Shown here: piece after piece, positions 1 through 10,259 of the stretch
Layout: the number at the start of each line of letters is the position of its first letter
Numbering within the stretch: the stretch's first letter is position 1
Notes under the pieces: generated by a model
The model's input: only the letters and a program-made list of their open reading frames with translations
The model's database searches: none
What the model was told of the DNA's origin: nothing
NCBI GenBank assembly: GCA_017311315.1
Contig: CM029642.1
Coordinates: forward strand, 21,804,359 to 21,868,358
DNA from: Dendrocalamus latiflorus
Lineage: Eukaryota > Streptophyta > Magnoliopsida > Poales > Poaceae
Direction: 5' to 3'
DNA length: 64,000 nt
Made by a program: the position numbers and the translations under genes

Positions 1-80
1 CAGTTTGTTATACGAACCGTCTATGATATTAATATCAGAGACGGTTTGGTATACGAACCATCTGTGATAACGCTTAAATA
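1..80. mobile_element. CACTA-type subterminal repeat region, cut by window edge
   Basis: Contains inverted and direct copies of the motif GACGGTT / AACCGTCTG with ATCTGTGAT spacing, the same subterminal motif seen in the complete CACTA elements at 33900-34987 and 55804-57291. No CACTA terminus lies in the window, so the element continues to the left, or its right end has been lost. Confidence 0.55.
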
Positions 81-88
81 TGCGTGCC

Positions 89-449
89 CTAATCCAGCTC
101 TTCTAAACTGTCCTCTCCCTCATCTTCTTCAGCAGATTTCTCAATAATGGCATCTAATATTCTTTTGATCTCCTTCCTCTCATCTATCCATCATGAGTTG
201 TTCGGCCGCAACCTTACACAGGCGGCTAACAATTTACGTCTGAAACAGCTCCTCCGCTCATGCCCTGCTCTCCTTCCTCAACTCGCTTCTATCCGTTAGC
301 TGGACCTCATCATCCATTATCGATGGAGGTGTCTCGTTGCCACTCAGGAAAGGGGAACCGCCCTCAACCTTATTCTTCTCTACAATGTGTATAAAGCGGA
401 AGAAGCTCTTGCAGCAGTGGAGAGACATATGGATAACATTGCTGATCAA
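89..449 (-). pseudogene. Decayed C-terminal coding remnant beside CACTA repeats
   Basis: The complementary strand reads as an acidic, lysine-rich C terminus (EEDEGEDSLEELD then stop at 89-91). Upstream parts lie in the same sense but are interrupted by stop codons. The composition suggests a helical tail. Its place next to CACTA subterminal repeats suggests a decayed element-encoded protein or a captured exon. I do not recognise the family. Confidence 0.25.
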
Positions 450-519
450 GTAGAAACGGCCTTTCTGAGGAACTTTATCATGGCATCATTTTTGAGATTA
501 TGTGACATGCTAATGATTT

Positions 520-1340
520 GCTCAGATTAGAGAAGGAAGTGGAGAGGGTAAGGACAATCTTTACGGCATTCGAGAACTTAGAGGCTGATCATCTAACTCC
601 AAACCATGATCTCATCCTTAAGATCACGAGTTCTAATCCAATTTCAACAAAATATTTCAACTTTTTTACACTATCCAATTTTGAACACACTAAAATTGTC
701 ACGAATCGTAGCCTCTGGACCATATATCACGTATTATCCACCTTTGATTTCCACATGCCCCAACTCGAGCCTGGCTGTCTCCTCCAACATCTTTGACCCT
801 TTGGATTATGACTTTGCATCAAGTCATCTTCCGGTCCTTGCCATAGACCACAATCGTCTATGAGTTATCCTGCACATACAAAGATCAAATCAACATCTTT
901 TTCTGACACAAAGTTCATCTCAACGTGACTGATATTAGTCTACACACACCACACATCTTAAATAACATTAATAAGTAATATTGTTAATTATTTATCACTA
1001 AAATTATTTATTATTAATTATTTATCATTCAAATTATTCTAAATCCAGCCATATGGTTTAACACTTTTAGAGTGGGAGAGGAGATAACTGCAGTAACATT
1101 TTTGTTCTCGGGACATAGCTTGCGTCGAGTGATATTTTCATCTATCTCTGACCGAGTGGGTCCCACCATTGCCAAGGTTCTAGATGCCACCGACCTTTTG
1201 CCCATCTGGGTGACCACTTCGATGTGTCGTGCCTCGCAGAAGGGGTGGCAGCCTCGGCAGTTCTTGCCTTACTGAAGTTGCCTCGGCTCAGGTAGCGCGA
1301 CATATACACAACATCATTTATACCCTGCACGTGTGAAGAG
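520..1340. other. Intergenic stretch without recognised gene
   Basis: No convincing coding region. 955-1030 is a very AT-rich tract built from TTAATTATTTATCA-like words. 1140-1300 is more GC-rich and shows no intact frame. Similar AT and GC patches occur at 25120-25340, so both may be remnants of one unclassified element. Confidence 0.4.
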
Positions 1341-1344
1341 CCAA

Positions 1345-2520
1345 ACAAGTTAATCGGTTCACGTGAAAAAGGCGTGCCTATAAGCGAACCGCAAAGCTCA
1401 CAGCTCCCTAAAATTTATTTAGCAATTCCATACATTCTGAAGCGTCAAAACATACGGATCGGCGATCTCACGTTTCCCTAAAATTTTGCAAGTTTCGTGG
1501 GCGTTTCACCTCTATTTCAGACATAAACGGCCCATTAATTGTAACACGGCCCAAGTAGGAAGTCCAAGCCCCACGCTTGTACGGCCCAACCAGGTCGCGA
1601 TCATCCCTGCGGTCTCCGTTCGGATGGAAGGCCGTGGCTCTCGCTGTCACCGAGCACCATCGTGCAGCGACGGCGGTGGATTCGCCAAGGGTGAGGGTAG
1701 TTGCAGCCGGAATTACCGGGATTGTTTAATCTAGTTCGGTTTGATCAATGACTACTCAGATTGTTCTAGGGACCGGAATGGTCGATGGAATGTAGTACAT
1801 GACCGGGTTCAGAAAAATCAAGTCATTGGTCGTACATTTCTTGGAAGAACAGGGAATTTAGCTAAAACAAAAATCTTGTGGTGTATAGTACTTGCTGGCA
1901 ACTAGATACCTTTGTTTTCTAATTGTTGCTCAGTAAATTTTTGTAGGAATCTGAATGCTGAGGTATGCACTGCAGATTTTTCTGGAAGATACATACTGCT
2001 GTGAGTTGAGCTAGGCATCTGCATTCAGCAACCTCTTCAATGCATAGTTTTTCTACATTAAGTCTTAAGGAGTCTGATGTGAGACAAGCATTTCTGAAGA
2101 TGTTAAGCGATTCGGAGGCGCTACCGTACAGGTGAACTCTGACCACTTGTTCTAGGACAAAATTGCAGTCTATAGCGGCCACTGGAGCTTATGTCACTGA
2201 TTCTGGCGAAATCTAGCAACATTTTGGATTCTTTTACTATGGACTCCTTGCAGTTTGGAGGAATGTTTATATCTTGTTGACCCGATTATTGAAAATAAAG
2301 ACTGGGAGTATTCTCATCTTTTCCCAAAAAATTCTCGACTATGATGATATATGATCATGAATAGTTTCTGGCGCTGTCTATTGGCAGAAGAAGGGAAAGA
2401 ACAAATTCCAGACGCTAAGGTGAGGAAGATAAACACAGGAGCGATGCTTCGTGCTGCATATGCTTATTAAATAGGTCCACAAGAGTTGAAATACTAGTAC
2501 GTAATTCGTCTTGTGTACAT
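1345..2520 (+). ncRNA. PHAS-like unit U0, promoter and 3' part kept, target site lost
   Basis: A TATA-like CTATAAG at 1378-1384 followed by GCAAAGCTCACAGCTCCC matches the core promoter of the units with miR2118-like sites. The 3' part (from CTCCTTGCAGTTTGGAGG near 2245 to GAAATACTAGTACGTAATTC near 2505) matches the tail of those units. The middle is unrelated, no AGGCATCGGGAG-like site is present, and 1411-1735 has no recognisable content. I infer a member of the array whose central part was replaced. Confidence 0.4.
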
Positions 2521-2754
2521 AAACCGCTTCACTTTTTTGGCTTCCAACTTATTTAAGTCAAAAATCATTTGAAACACATCGACTTTAAATTTTAGCTTTT
2601 TTCTTTTTTCCCCTTATTCCTTTATATTGTAATGATATAACAATTTTTCTTATTTTCTTTCTTATTTTTTCTCAGAAAGGGCTAGTAACTGTTACAATGT
2701 AATTTTAGTCAAAAATCAAATGAGCAGCTGGAAAACCGAAGCCTTAAGCCGTTT
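2521..2754. mobile_element. Short inverted-repeat element (MITE-like), copy 1
   Basis: Bounded by AAACCGCTTC at the left and AAGCCGTTTGG at the right, with an AT-rich interior. The same element lies at 6521-6743. The corresponding place in units at 4100 and 7960 lacks it, which supports an insertion. No clear target duplication was found. Confidence 0.45.
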
Positions 2755-2925
2755 GGAGGGCCCCACGGTGTACAGAACAAGCTACTAGCTAGCGCGCCTT
2801 GCTCTGTTAGTTGTGTGCTACGAGCCATCAGCCTCTGCCTATCAGCGAAGAAAGGAAAAGATCAGTTTGGTCATGTTATGCAGGCAATCCCATAAACACA
2901 CTCAACTCTGATTGAATCTCCAAAT

Positions 2926-3215
2926 TGCTGAATGCTAGTCTATCACAACCGTATGTGTGCTACCATGTGGTAAATATAATAGCAATAGAAAAGATTTGTT
3001 GTAGTGTTGTGCAACAACATACTAATGCACTTGGAAGATCGAACTCTAAATGCATGCATGTCCACCTAGCAGAACATTGTGTCGATTTGCAATGTTGTAC
3101 AGTTTGGTACGATCAAATCGCTTCAGCATACCAAGGGTTGATACGAAAACTAAAATGATCCTATAGGCAACTCTGATACAGTAGATTCTTTTAGATTGAT
3201 GGTTTAAATATTTGA
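2926..3215 (+). promoter_or_regulatory. Conserved upstream block of PHAS-like unit U1
   Basis: This block (GCTGAATGCTAGTCTATC, then ATGTGGTAAATATAATAGCAA, then AAATGCATGCATG, then TTTGGTACGATCAAATCGCT) is found upstream of most units: 4480-4720, 6970-7210, 8380-8590, 23400-23560, 26185-26380 and 60835-60945. It contains the RY-like CATGCATG word. Conservation outside the transcribed part suggests promoter function or simply recent duplication. Confidence 0.45.
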
Positions 3216-3478
3216 ATTTTGGCTATTTGTGAGAGGTATTATACATAGAAAAAATAGTTACATATGATTTTGACTGGTACAGCTAAATTCAATATATTTT
3301 TTAGTATAATCTTCTTATTAATTTTATCTTAAAAAACACATCATTTAAAAGCTAATTATGTATATAATATGAGCATAAGCCAACAAAATGCTGATTCTAT
3401 CCCAGCCTATATATGGCATCATTTACACCCTACACCCCAACGAAAAACAAATTAATCGATTCGTAGGAAAAGGTGTGC

Positions 3479-3487
3479 CTATAAGAG
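3479..3487 (+). promoter_or_regulatory. TATA box of PHAS-like unit U1
   Basis: CTATAAGAG lies 168 nt before the miR2118-like site at 3648. The same word occurs at the same distance in other units (7353 with 7524, 20967 with 21139). Transcription would be expected to begin about 30 nt downstream, near GCTCACAACTCTCAA. Confidence 0.65.
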
Positions 3488-3507
3488 AGTCGCAAAGCTC
3501 ACAACTC

Positions 3508-4090
3508 TCAACCAACATCACGATCGTACGTACTTTCCCCTTAGTGACTGTAAGTTGTGTGGAGTGATCTACTGCACTGACGAGATTCCCTTCTTTGAAA
3601 ATAGAAATGTTTGCTTGTTTCTTTTTTTTCCCCATTTCGGATATACTTAGGCCTGGAAGGCATCGGGAGTTTTCTACATGCCGCGCCAATGCACCAATGT
3701 CTTGTTTAGATATTTTGGTTCAGCAACGAGTGGCTCAACTGCTGAAGCTTGTGCTGCGAATTCGGTTCCGGCCGAGTACGCAGTGAGACTAGCCAGCTAG
3801 CTAGCAGGTATTTGGTCTCCTTGCAGTCTAGAGGAATGTTTATATCTCGTTAACCGGATTATTGAAAAGAAAGGCTAGGAGCATTCTCATCTTTTCTCAG
3901 AAAATTCTCAACTAAGATGACATATGATCATGAATAGTTTTTGGCACTGTCTATTATTGGCAGAAGGGGAAAGAATAAATTCCCGACGCTAAGGTGAGGA
4001 AGATAACCACAAGAGCGATGCTTTGGGCTGCTGAAATACTAGCTTTGGCTGTTGAAATACTAGTACGTAATTCATCTTGTGTAAGTAATG
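3508..4090 (+). ncRNA. Putative 21-PHAS precursor U1 (miR2118-targeted)
   Basis: Seen: a TATA box, a conserved leader, one site of the form TAGGNNTGGRAGGCATCGGG at 3648, then a conserved tail (TCTTGTTTAGATATTTTGGT and onward) to about 4090. No reading frame is kept between units, so a noncoding transcript is likely. Known: in grasses miR2118 cuts long noncoding RNAs of clustered loci, and the 3' fragments become 21-nt phased siRNAs in pre-meiotic anthers. Inferred: this is such a locus. The transcript ends are estimates; the 3' end is set by where similarity between units stops. Confidence 0.6.
3648..3669 (+). other. miR2118-like target site, U1
   Basis: Against the complement of the miR2118 form TTCCCGATGCCTCCCATTCC, extended by TA, 18 of 22 positions match. 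The differences are two central-left bases (CC for AA), one A for G, and a terminal G that can wobble-pair. Predicted cleavage is between 3659 and 3660, which sets the phasing register. Confidence 0.65.
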
Positions 4091-4144
4091 TTCTCTGGTC
4101 TAATCGAGCAGCAGGACTTCAATAAGTGATTCTAAAATTTCTAA

Positions 4145-4877
4145 CTAGTTGTTAGTGTACAGAAAAAGCTACTAGTAGCGCGCCTTATTGACTTACTGTT
4201 AGTTAAGTAGTAATACGAGCCATTAGCGTACTAGCGAAGAAAGGAAACGATCAGTTTGGTCATGCAAACCAAGCTGAATTGTCTAAACAAAGATGAAAGC
4301 ACTCATATTGGGCGCGTTCTTTTTGGCTATAGGCGATGACTTATGGCTATGACCGATGATTTTTTACTCTAGCGTGAGCGCTCATGCGAATATATCGAAT
4401 ATCGATAAGCCGTTTTGAAAAGATTATTCCGTTATGCAGACAATCCCTAAACACTCTCAACTCTGAATGGATCTCCAAATTGCTGAATGCTAGTCTGTCA
4501 CAACCGTAATGTGTGCCACTATGTGGTAAATATAACAGAAATATAAAAGCTTTGGTATTGTGCAACAACATACTAATGCACTTGTTGGGAGATAGAACTA
4601 TAAATGCATGCATGTGCACCTAGCCGAAGAATCGTGTCGACTTGTATTGTTGTATAGTTTGGTACGATCAAATCGCTTCAGCATACCAAGGGTTGATACG
4701 AAAACTAAAATAATCCTACATGCAACTCTGATACAGCCAATTGTACTGGAAGAGATTTTATGCACTGAATGCACATCAGCCTTTGTGGTTGGTTATTGAA
4801 TATATAGCATCATTTACACCCTACACCTCAACGAAGAGCCATGTGAATCGCTTGGTAGGAAAAGGTGTGCCTATAAG
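4145..4877 (+). promoter_or_regulatory. Upstream region and TATA box of disrupted PHAS-like unit U2
   Basis: Starts with the unit-opening words TACAGAAAAAGCTACTAG and GCGCGCC, carries the conserved upstream block (4480-4720) and ends in GCCTATAAG at 4869-4877, where the Mutator-like element begins. The leader and miR2118-like site of this unit are absent. A tail like that of the other units reappears at 5937-6500. Confidence 0.55.
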
Positions 4878-5350
4878 TTCTGGCTTTTGTGGCCTCTTGT
4901 GCCACCGAAATTCCGGATTTGGCTTCTCTGCGCGTGGAATTCCAGTTTTGGCTCCCTGACGCGACGGGAAGCGCACGAAGGAAGTGGTGCGTCCCCGAGA
5001 CCTTGTGCGCTCCCTGGCCGCACGAGGTGCACCGTAACACCTGTATAATTTTTTAAGAAAATTTATTTATGTATGTTTTTTAGAAATTTATAAATATAGC
5101 AAATGTGATCAAAAAATTGTAATTTTTTGTAGAGCCTCCCGACGTAGTGTACTTGTGTATTTTTTTGTAAATTTATCTGAAATGTTTTCAAAATGTACTA
5201 TTTGTAGAAATTTTGTAATGTAGAAAATGAGGTCCAAACATTACAAAATTTATTTTGAAAGGTCCTTACATAGTGTACATGGTTGTGTAATTTTTTCAAA
5301 AATTTATATGCTAGGAAATTATCTCAAAAATTGAATTGGGACCTGAACCC
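4878..5350. mobile_element. Mutator-like long-inverted-repeat element, right part lost
   Basis: Begins TTCTGGCTTTTGTGGCC directly after GCCTATAAG, the same junction as the element at 8731-9326, and shares its inner CACCTGTATAATTTTTT segment. The left arm (CTTGTGCCACCGAAATTCC...) equals the inverted right arm of that element. The right end is missing, probably at the tandem-duplication junction. No protein is encoded. Confidence 0.6.
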
Positions 5351-6042
5351 TCAAGTGACTACTCAGAAATTTCCGTATACACCTTTTCCTCAAGTGATAA
5401 TTAAATCTATTTCAGTTTGATCAATGACTACTCAGATTGTTGCAGGGACCGGAATGGTCGATGGAATGTAGTACATGACTGGGTTCGGAAAAAACAAGTC
5501 ATTGGTCGTACATTTCTTGGTAGAACAGGGAATTTAGCTAAAACAAAAATCTTGTGGTGTATAGTACTTGCTGGCTACTAGATACCTTTGTTGTCTAATT
5601 GTTGCTCAGTAAATTGTTGTGGGAATCTGAATGCTGAGGTATGCACGGCACATTTTTCTGGGGATACATACTGCTCTGAGTTGAGCTAGGCATCTGCATT
5701 CAACAACCTCTTCAATGCATAGTTTTTCTACATTAAGTCTTCTAATGGCAAGGAGTCTGATCTGAGACAAGCATTTCCTGAAGATGTTAAGGGATTTGGA
5801 GTCGCTGCCGTAACAGGTGAACTCTGACCACTTGTTCTAGGACAAAATTGCAGTCTATAGCGGCCACTGGAGAGGATGGGCTCGTCTTATGTCACTGATT
5901 CTGGCGAAATCTAGCAACATTTTGGATTCTTTTACTATAGTCTCCTTGCAGTTTGGAGGAATGTTTATATCTTGTTGACCTGATTATTGAAAAGAAAGAC
6001 CGAGAGCATTCTCATCTTTTCCCTGAAAATTCTCTGACTAAG

Positions 6043-6323
6043 GTGCCGCTCATTTAGACTGAAAAAATGACTTATACCAAAATTTCACTATAACTGTCTA
6101 AAATTGCATTATAGTTAATGATGGTTTATTTGGCGTAATTAAATTTAAAAAAAATAAAAAAAATAAAAAAATAGATTAGCCCATCACAGACAATACAAAC
6201 GAATACAGGAAAAAAGAACCAGCAAAAAAGCTTAAAAAGCCAAAAAAGCCAGAAAAAGATGAAATTTAGATATAATAAAAAAATAAATCAGAAGTCAGAA
6301 GCTGAAGTTGAAATAAACGAGAT
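6043..6323. mobile_element. 281-bp A-rich insertion in copy 2
   Basis: Present only here. The matching places in copy 1 (near 2335) and in unit U3 (near 7797) read straight through GACTAAGATGATATAT or a close variant. The insertion is flanked by CTAAG on both sides (6038-6042 and 6324-6328). It begins GTGCCGCTCATTTAG and is rich in AAAAAG runs. The 5-bp duplication fits no family I can name with confidence. Confidence 0.55.
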
Positions 6324-6520
6324 CTAAGATGATATATCATCATGAATAGTTTCTGGCACCGTCTATTGGCAGAAGAAGGGAAAGAACAAATTCCAGACAC
6401 TAATGTGATGAAGATAAACACAGGAGCGATGCTTCGCGCTGCATATGCTTATTAAATAGGTCCACAAGAGTTGAAATACTAGTACGTACTTCATCATGTG
6501 TACTTAATGTTCTCTGATCT

Positions 6521-6743
6521 AAACGGTTTCAGCTTGTGGATTTTTGGCTTCTAACTTATTTAAGTTGGAAGCTATATCACGTCAACTTCAAACTTTAGCT
6601 TTTTTGGTTTTTTCCTTTATTTCTTTGTATTGTGATGATATAACAATTTTTTATTTTCTTTCTTTTTTTATAAAAAAACTAACAACCGTAATTTTGACAA
6701 AAATTAAAAACTACAACCGGAAACCGAAGCTTTAAGCCGTTTG
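6521..6743. mobile_element. Short inverted-repeat element (MITE-like), copy 2
   Basis: Ends AAACGGTTTCAGCTT and, inverted, AAACGGCTTAAAGCTTC, with a T-rich middle. Same family and position as 2521-2754, so it was inserted before the tandem duplication. Confidence 0.5.
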
Positions 6744-7352
6744 GAGCACCCCACGGTGTACAGAATAAGCTACTAGCTAGCGCGCCTTGCTCTGTTAGTT
6801 AAGAGTGCTGCGAGCCAGCGTATCAGCGAAGAAAGGAAAAGATCAGTTTGGCCATCCAAACCAAGCTGAGCTGTCTAAACAAAGCTGAAAGCACTCATAA
6901 TAGATCGGTGTTTTTGGTCATGTTATGCAGACAATCCCGTAAACACTCTCAACTCTGATTGGATCTCCAGATTGCTGAATGCTAGTCTGTCACAACCGTA
7001 TGTGTGCTACCATGTGGTAAATATAATAGCAATAGAAAAGCTTTGTTGTAGTGTTGTGCAACAACATACTAATGCACTTGGAAGATCGAACTCTAAATGC
7101 ATGCATGTGCACCTAGCTGAACAATGTGTCGACTTGCAATGTTGTACAGTTTGGTACGATCAAATCGCTTCAGCATATCAAGGGTTGATACGAAAACTAA
7201 AAATGATCCTACGGGCAACTCTGATACAGTCAATTGTACTGGAAGAATCCTTATGCACTGAATGCACATCAACCTTGTGGTTGGTTGGTTATTGAATATA
7301 TATAGCATCATTTACACCCCACACCCCAACTGAGTCGCAAGAAAAGGTGTGC

Positions 7353-7361
7353 CTATAAGAG
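7353..7361 (+). promoter_or_regulatory. TATA box of PHAS-like unit U3
   Basis: CTATAAGAG, 171 nt before the miR2118-like site, followed by the shared leader GTCGCAAAGCTCACAAC. Confidence 0.65.
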
Positions 7362-7381
7362 AGTCGCAAAGCTCACAACTC

Positions 7382-7960
7382 TCAAGCCAAACATCACGAT
7401 CTTACGTACTTTCCCCCTTACTGACTGTAAGTTGTATGATCTACTGCACTGACACCAAGAGAGATTACCTTCTTTGAAAATAGACATGTTTGCTGTTTCT
7501 TTTTTCCCCATTTCGGATATATTTAGGCTTGGAAGGCATCGGGAGTTTTCTGCATGCCGCACCAATGCACCAATTTCTTGTTTAGATATTTTGGTTCAGC
7601 AACCAGTAGCTCAACTGCTGAAGCTTGTGATGCGAATTCGGTTCCTGCCGAGTGCCGTGTACGCAGTGAGAAGCTAGCGAGCTAGCTAGCAGGTATTTGG
7701 ACTCCTTGCAGTTTGGAGGAATGTTTATATCTTGTTGACCAGATTATTGAAAAGAAAGGCTGGGATCATTCTCATCTTTTCTCAGAAAATTCTTGACTAA
7801 GATGATATATGATCATGAATGGTTTCTGGCACTATCTATTATTGGCAGAAGAAGGGGAAAGAATAAATTCCATACACTAAGGTGAGTAATATAATCACAG
7901 GAGCGATGCTTTGTGCTGTTGAAATACTAGTACGTAATTCATCTTGTGTAAGTAATGTTC
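7382..7960 (+). ncRNA. Putative 21-PHAS precursor U3 (miR2118-targeted)
   Basis: Nearly identical in order to U1: leader, miR2118-like site at 7524-7545, tail through TTGGTTCAGCAACCAGTAGC to GAAATACTAGTACGTAATTC near 7940. Substitutions and small indels relative to U1 are scattered without regard to codons, consistent with a noncoding RNA. It lies inside duplication copy 2, so it and U1 are recent paralogs whose phased products should differ only slightly. Confidence 0.6.
7524..7545 (+). other. miR2118-like target site, U3
   Basis: TAGGCTTGGAAGGCATCGGG followed by AG. Expected cleavage between 7535 and 7536. Confidence 0.65.
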
Positions 7961-8024
7961 TCTGGTCTAATCAAGCAGCAGGACTTTAATAAGTGATTCT
8001 AAAATTTCTAACTAGTTGGTGGTG

Positions 8025-8730
8025 TACAGAACAAGCTACTAGCTAGCGCGCCTTACTGTTAGTTAAGTACTACGAGCCATGAGCGTATCAGCGAAGAAAA
8101 AAAGATCAGTTTGGTCATGCAAACCAAACTGAACTGTCTAAACAAAGATGAAAGCACTCATATTGGGTGGTTCTTTTTGTTGTGGACGATGGTTTTTGGT
8201 TTTAGCGTGAGCGCTTATGCAAACGTACTGAATGCCGATAAACCATTTCGAAATGGTTGTTCCGATAAGCTGCTTCAAAAAAGCGATGAAAACATCATCT
8301 TGTTTGTTTGTTTGGTGTTTTTTTTATCATATTATGCAGACAATCCCTAAACACTCTCAACTCTGAATGGATCTCCAAATTGCTGAATGATAGTCTGTCA
8401 CAACCGTAATGTGTTCTACTATGTGGTAAATATAAAAGCATTGTTGTGTTGTGCAACAACATACTAACGCACTTGGGAGATAGAACTCTAAATGCATGCA
8501 TGTGCACCTAGCCGAACAATCGTGTCGATTTGCAATGTTGTACAGTTTGGTACGATCAAATCTCTTCAGCATATCAAGGGTTGATGCACTGAATGCACTG
8601 GAAGAGATCTTATGCACTGAATGCACTTTAGCCTACGTTGCAACTCTGATATAGTCAATTGTACTGGAAGAGATCTTATGCACTGAATAGCCAAGTGAAT
8701 CGGTTCGCAGGATAAGGTGTTGCCTATAAG
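8025..8730 (+). promoter_or_regulatory. Upstream region and first TATA copy of PHAS-like unit U4
   Basis: Opens with TACAGAACAAGCTACTAGC and GCGCGCC, contains the conserved upstream block (8380-8590) and ends with GCCTATAAG at 8722-8730 at the left edge of the Mutator-like element. Confidence 0.55.
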
Positions 8731-9326
8731 AAGTTTTGGCTTTTGTGGCCCCTTGTAGCACCTGTATAATTTTTTTTTCAGAAAATTGAGGTTTTAGGTC
8801 CAAATTTTTTAGATCTGAGCGCTAAATTTTTTAGATAATTTCATAACATACAAATTTTTGGAAAAATTACACAACTAAGTACACTATGTAAGGATCCTTC
8901 AAAATAAATTTTGTAATGTTTGGACCTCATTTACTATATTCAAAAAATCCCTACGAATAGTACACTTAAAAAATTTCCAGAAAATTCACAAAGGTTAAAT
9001 TTACAAAAAGCTACTTAAACAAGTACGCTATGTTAGAAGACTCCACAAAAAATTATAATTTTTCAAGCCCATTTGCTATATTTATAAATTCCTACAAAAA
9101 TATATATAAATAAATTTTCTTGAAAAAATTATACAGGTGCTACAGTGCACCTCGTGCCGCCGGGGAGAGCACGGGTCTCCTAGTGCGGCCAGGGGGCAGC
9201 CTGACTACACCACCTCCCCTCGTGCGCTCCCCGGCCACGTCAGAGGACCAAAACTAGAATTCCACATGTGAAGGGGCTAAATCCGAAATTACGGTGGCAC
9301 AAGGGGCCACAAATGACATGTGTTCT
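8731..9326. mobile_element. Mutator-like long-inverted-repeat element at a TATA box
   Basis: Flanked by GCCTATAAG (8722-8730) and GCATATAAG (9327-9335), a 9-bp target duplication with one mismatch, as expected of Mutator-like elements. The ends share TTTGTGGCCCCTTGT in inverted orientation, and CACCTGTATAATTTTTT recurs inverted near 9120-9140. The left arm has an internal deletion. No transposase is encoded. The duplicated 9-mer is the TATA box of unit U4. Confidence 0.65.
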
Positions 9327-9335
9327 GCATATAAG
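9327..9335 (+). promoter_or_regulatory. Duplicated TATA box of PHAS-like unit U4
   Basis: GCATATAAG, the downstream copy of the 9-bp target duplication, followed by AGAGCGGCAAAGCTCACAAA. It keeps the usual spacing to the miR2118-like site (about 180 nt), so unit U4 may still have a core promoter even though its upstream block is now about 600 bp further away. Confidence 0.55.
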
Positions 9336-9359
9336 AGAGCGGCAAAGCTCACAAACCTC

Positions 9360-9640
9360 AAGCCAAACATCACGATCGTATATACTTCCCCCTTACTGAC
9401 TCATAACTTAGACTCATAAGTTGTGTGATCTGCTGAAACCAAGAGAGATTCCCTTCTTTGAAAATACAAATGTTTGTTGTTCCTTTTTTTCCTATTTCGG
9501 ATGTACTTAGGCCTGGGAGGCATCGGGAGTTTTTGACATGCCGCACAAATGCACCTATGTCTTGTTTAGATATTTTGGTTCAACAAAGAGCGACTCAATT
9601 GCTAAAAGTTGTGCTGTGAATTTGGTTCATGCCCGGTAGG
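9360..9640 (+). ncRNA. Putative 21-PHAS precursor U4 (miR2118-targeted)
   Basis: Leader, site at 9508-9529 and tail (TCTTGTTTAGATATTTTGGT) are all present. The site is the best match in the window. Similarity to the other units fades near 9630. 9640-9986 contains no recognised gene before the CACTA element begins. Confidence 0.6.
9508..9529 (+). other. miR2118-like target site, U4 (best match)
   Basis: TAGGCCTGGGAGGCATCGGG followed by AG: 19 of 22 positions agree with the complement of the TTCCCGATGCC form of miR2118. The only changes are CC for AA and a terminal G. Expected cleavage between 9519 and 9520. Confidence 0.7.
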
Positions 9641-10003
9641 CAGGTTCTCTATAACTCTGCTTCACCGCAGGACCGGGCTACCTAGCTGTCGGTCAATTTT
9701 CACAGTGTCAATCTTCAGGTGTGCCTAATCCTGTTTAAGCATGTAAAATAGGTGCTAAGATGGAAACATCAGATCTCTCTATGTAATACTATTGTTGGCT
9801 GCTTTTAGTTCAATTCTTAACACCATCTACAGCTATATGTGCTAAAGGTTTAACTTTTTCTGACATAGCCTAGCTGCTAAGGTTTACTTCGGTGCTAGCA
9901 ATTCAAACTTAACACTCCCCAATCTCTTATAATTGGTGCTCTTATGATCGGAGTAATTTAATTAGTTGGCAAGAAGATGAGGCATACACTACTAGAAAAC
10001 GGA

Positions 10004-10195
10004 TCATTCCTCACGGGCTTAATTTTCCCCACGGGCCCGCACAGAACGTGAGGGATATACATTTTTTGTGACGGGCCCACGTGTAACCGTCACAAAAATA
10101 CATTTTCCTGTCGGGCTCTTTAAACCACCAAGAAAATTCATTATTTTTGTGACGGTACTAAGTGAACCGTGAGGATAATGAAGATAAACCCGTGA
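10004..10195. repeat. Left subterminal repeats of the CACTA element
   Basis: Several direct and inverted copies of CTCACGGG, GTGACGG and AACCGTGAGG. In CACTA elements such short repeats bind the element's DNA-binding protein during excision. Confidence 0.75.
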
Positions 10196-10259
10196 GGCTA
10201 ATTATCCAGCCCGCCAACATTTCGTGCAGCGCGCCGGTGGACTAAGACCCAAACTTTTC

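Larger units (their letters stand above)
1737..5350 (+). repeat. Tandem segmental duplication, copy 1
   Basis: Collinear with 5415-9130. Both begin GTTTGATCAATGACTACTC. Both then carry a U0/U2-type tail, a complete PHAS-like unit with target site, a second promoter block and the same Mutator-like insertion at the TATA box. Differences include a 281-bp insertion in copy 2 (6043-6323). This copy ends inside the Mutator-like element, so the target site of its last unit is gone. Confidence 0.75.
5415..9130 (+). repeat. Tandem segmental duplication, copy 2
   Basis: Second copy of the block at 1737-5350 (see there). It retains the right part of the Mutator-like element and, beyond it, an intact leader and miR2118-like site at 9508. 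Confidence 0.75.

Noticed and set aside
1140..1300. Possible exon on either strand at 1072-1348
   Set aside because: Overlapping short frames on both strands and no splice or domain support.
2925..7295. Similar 77- and 107-codon frames (MLNASLSQPYVCYHVVNIIA...) at 2925 and 6972
   Set aside because: They lie in the promoter block of PHAS-like units. The frame is broken in the other copies (4480, 8380, 60835). Their similarity follows from recent tandem duplication.
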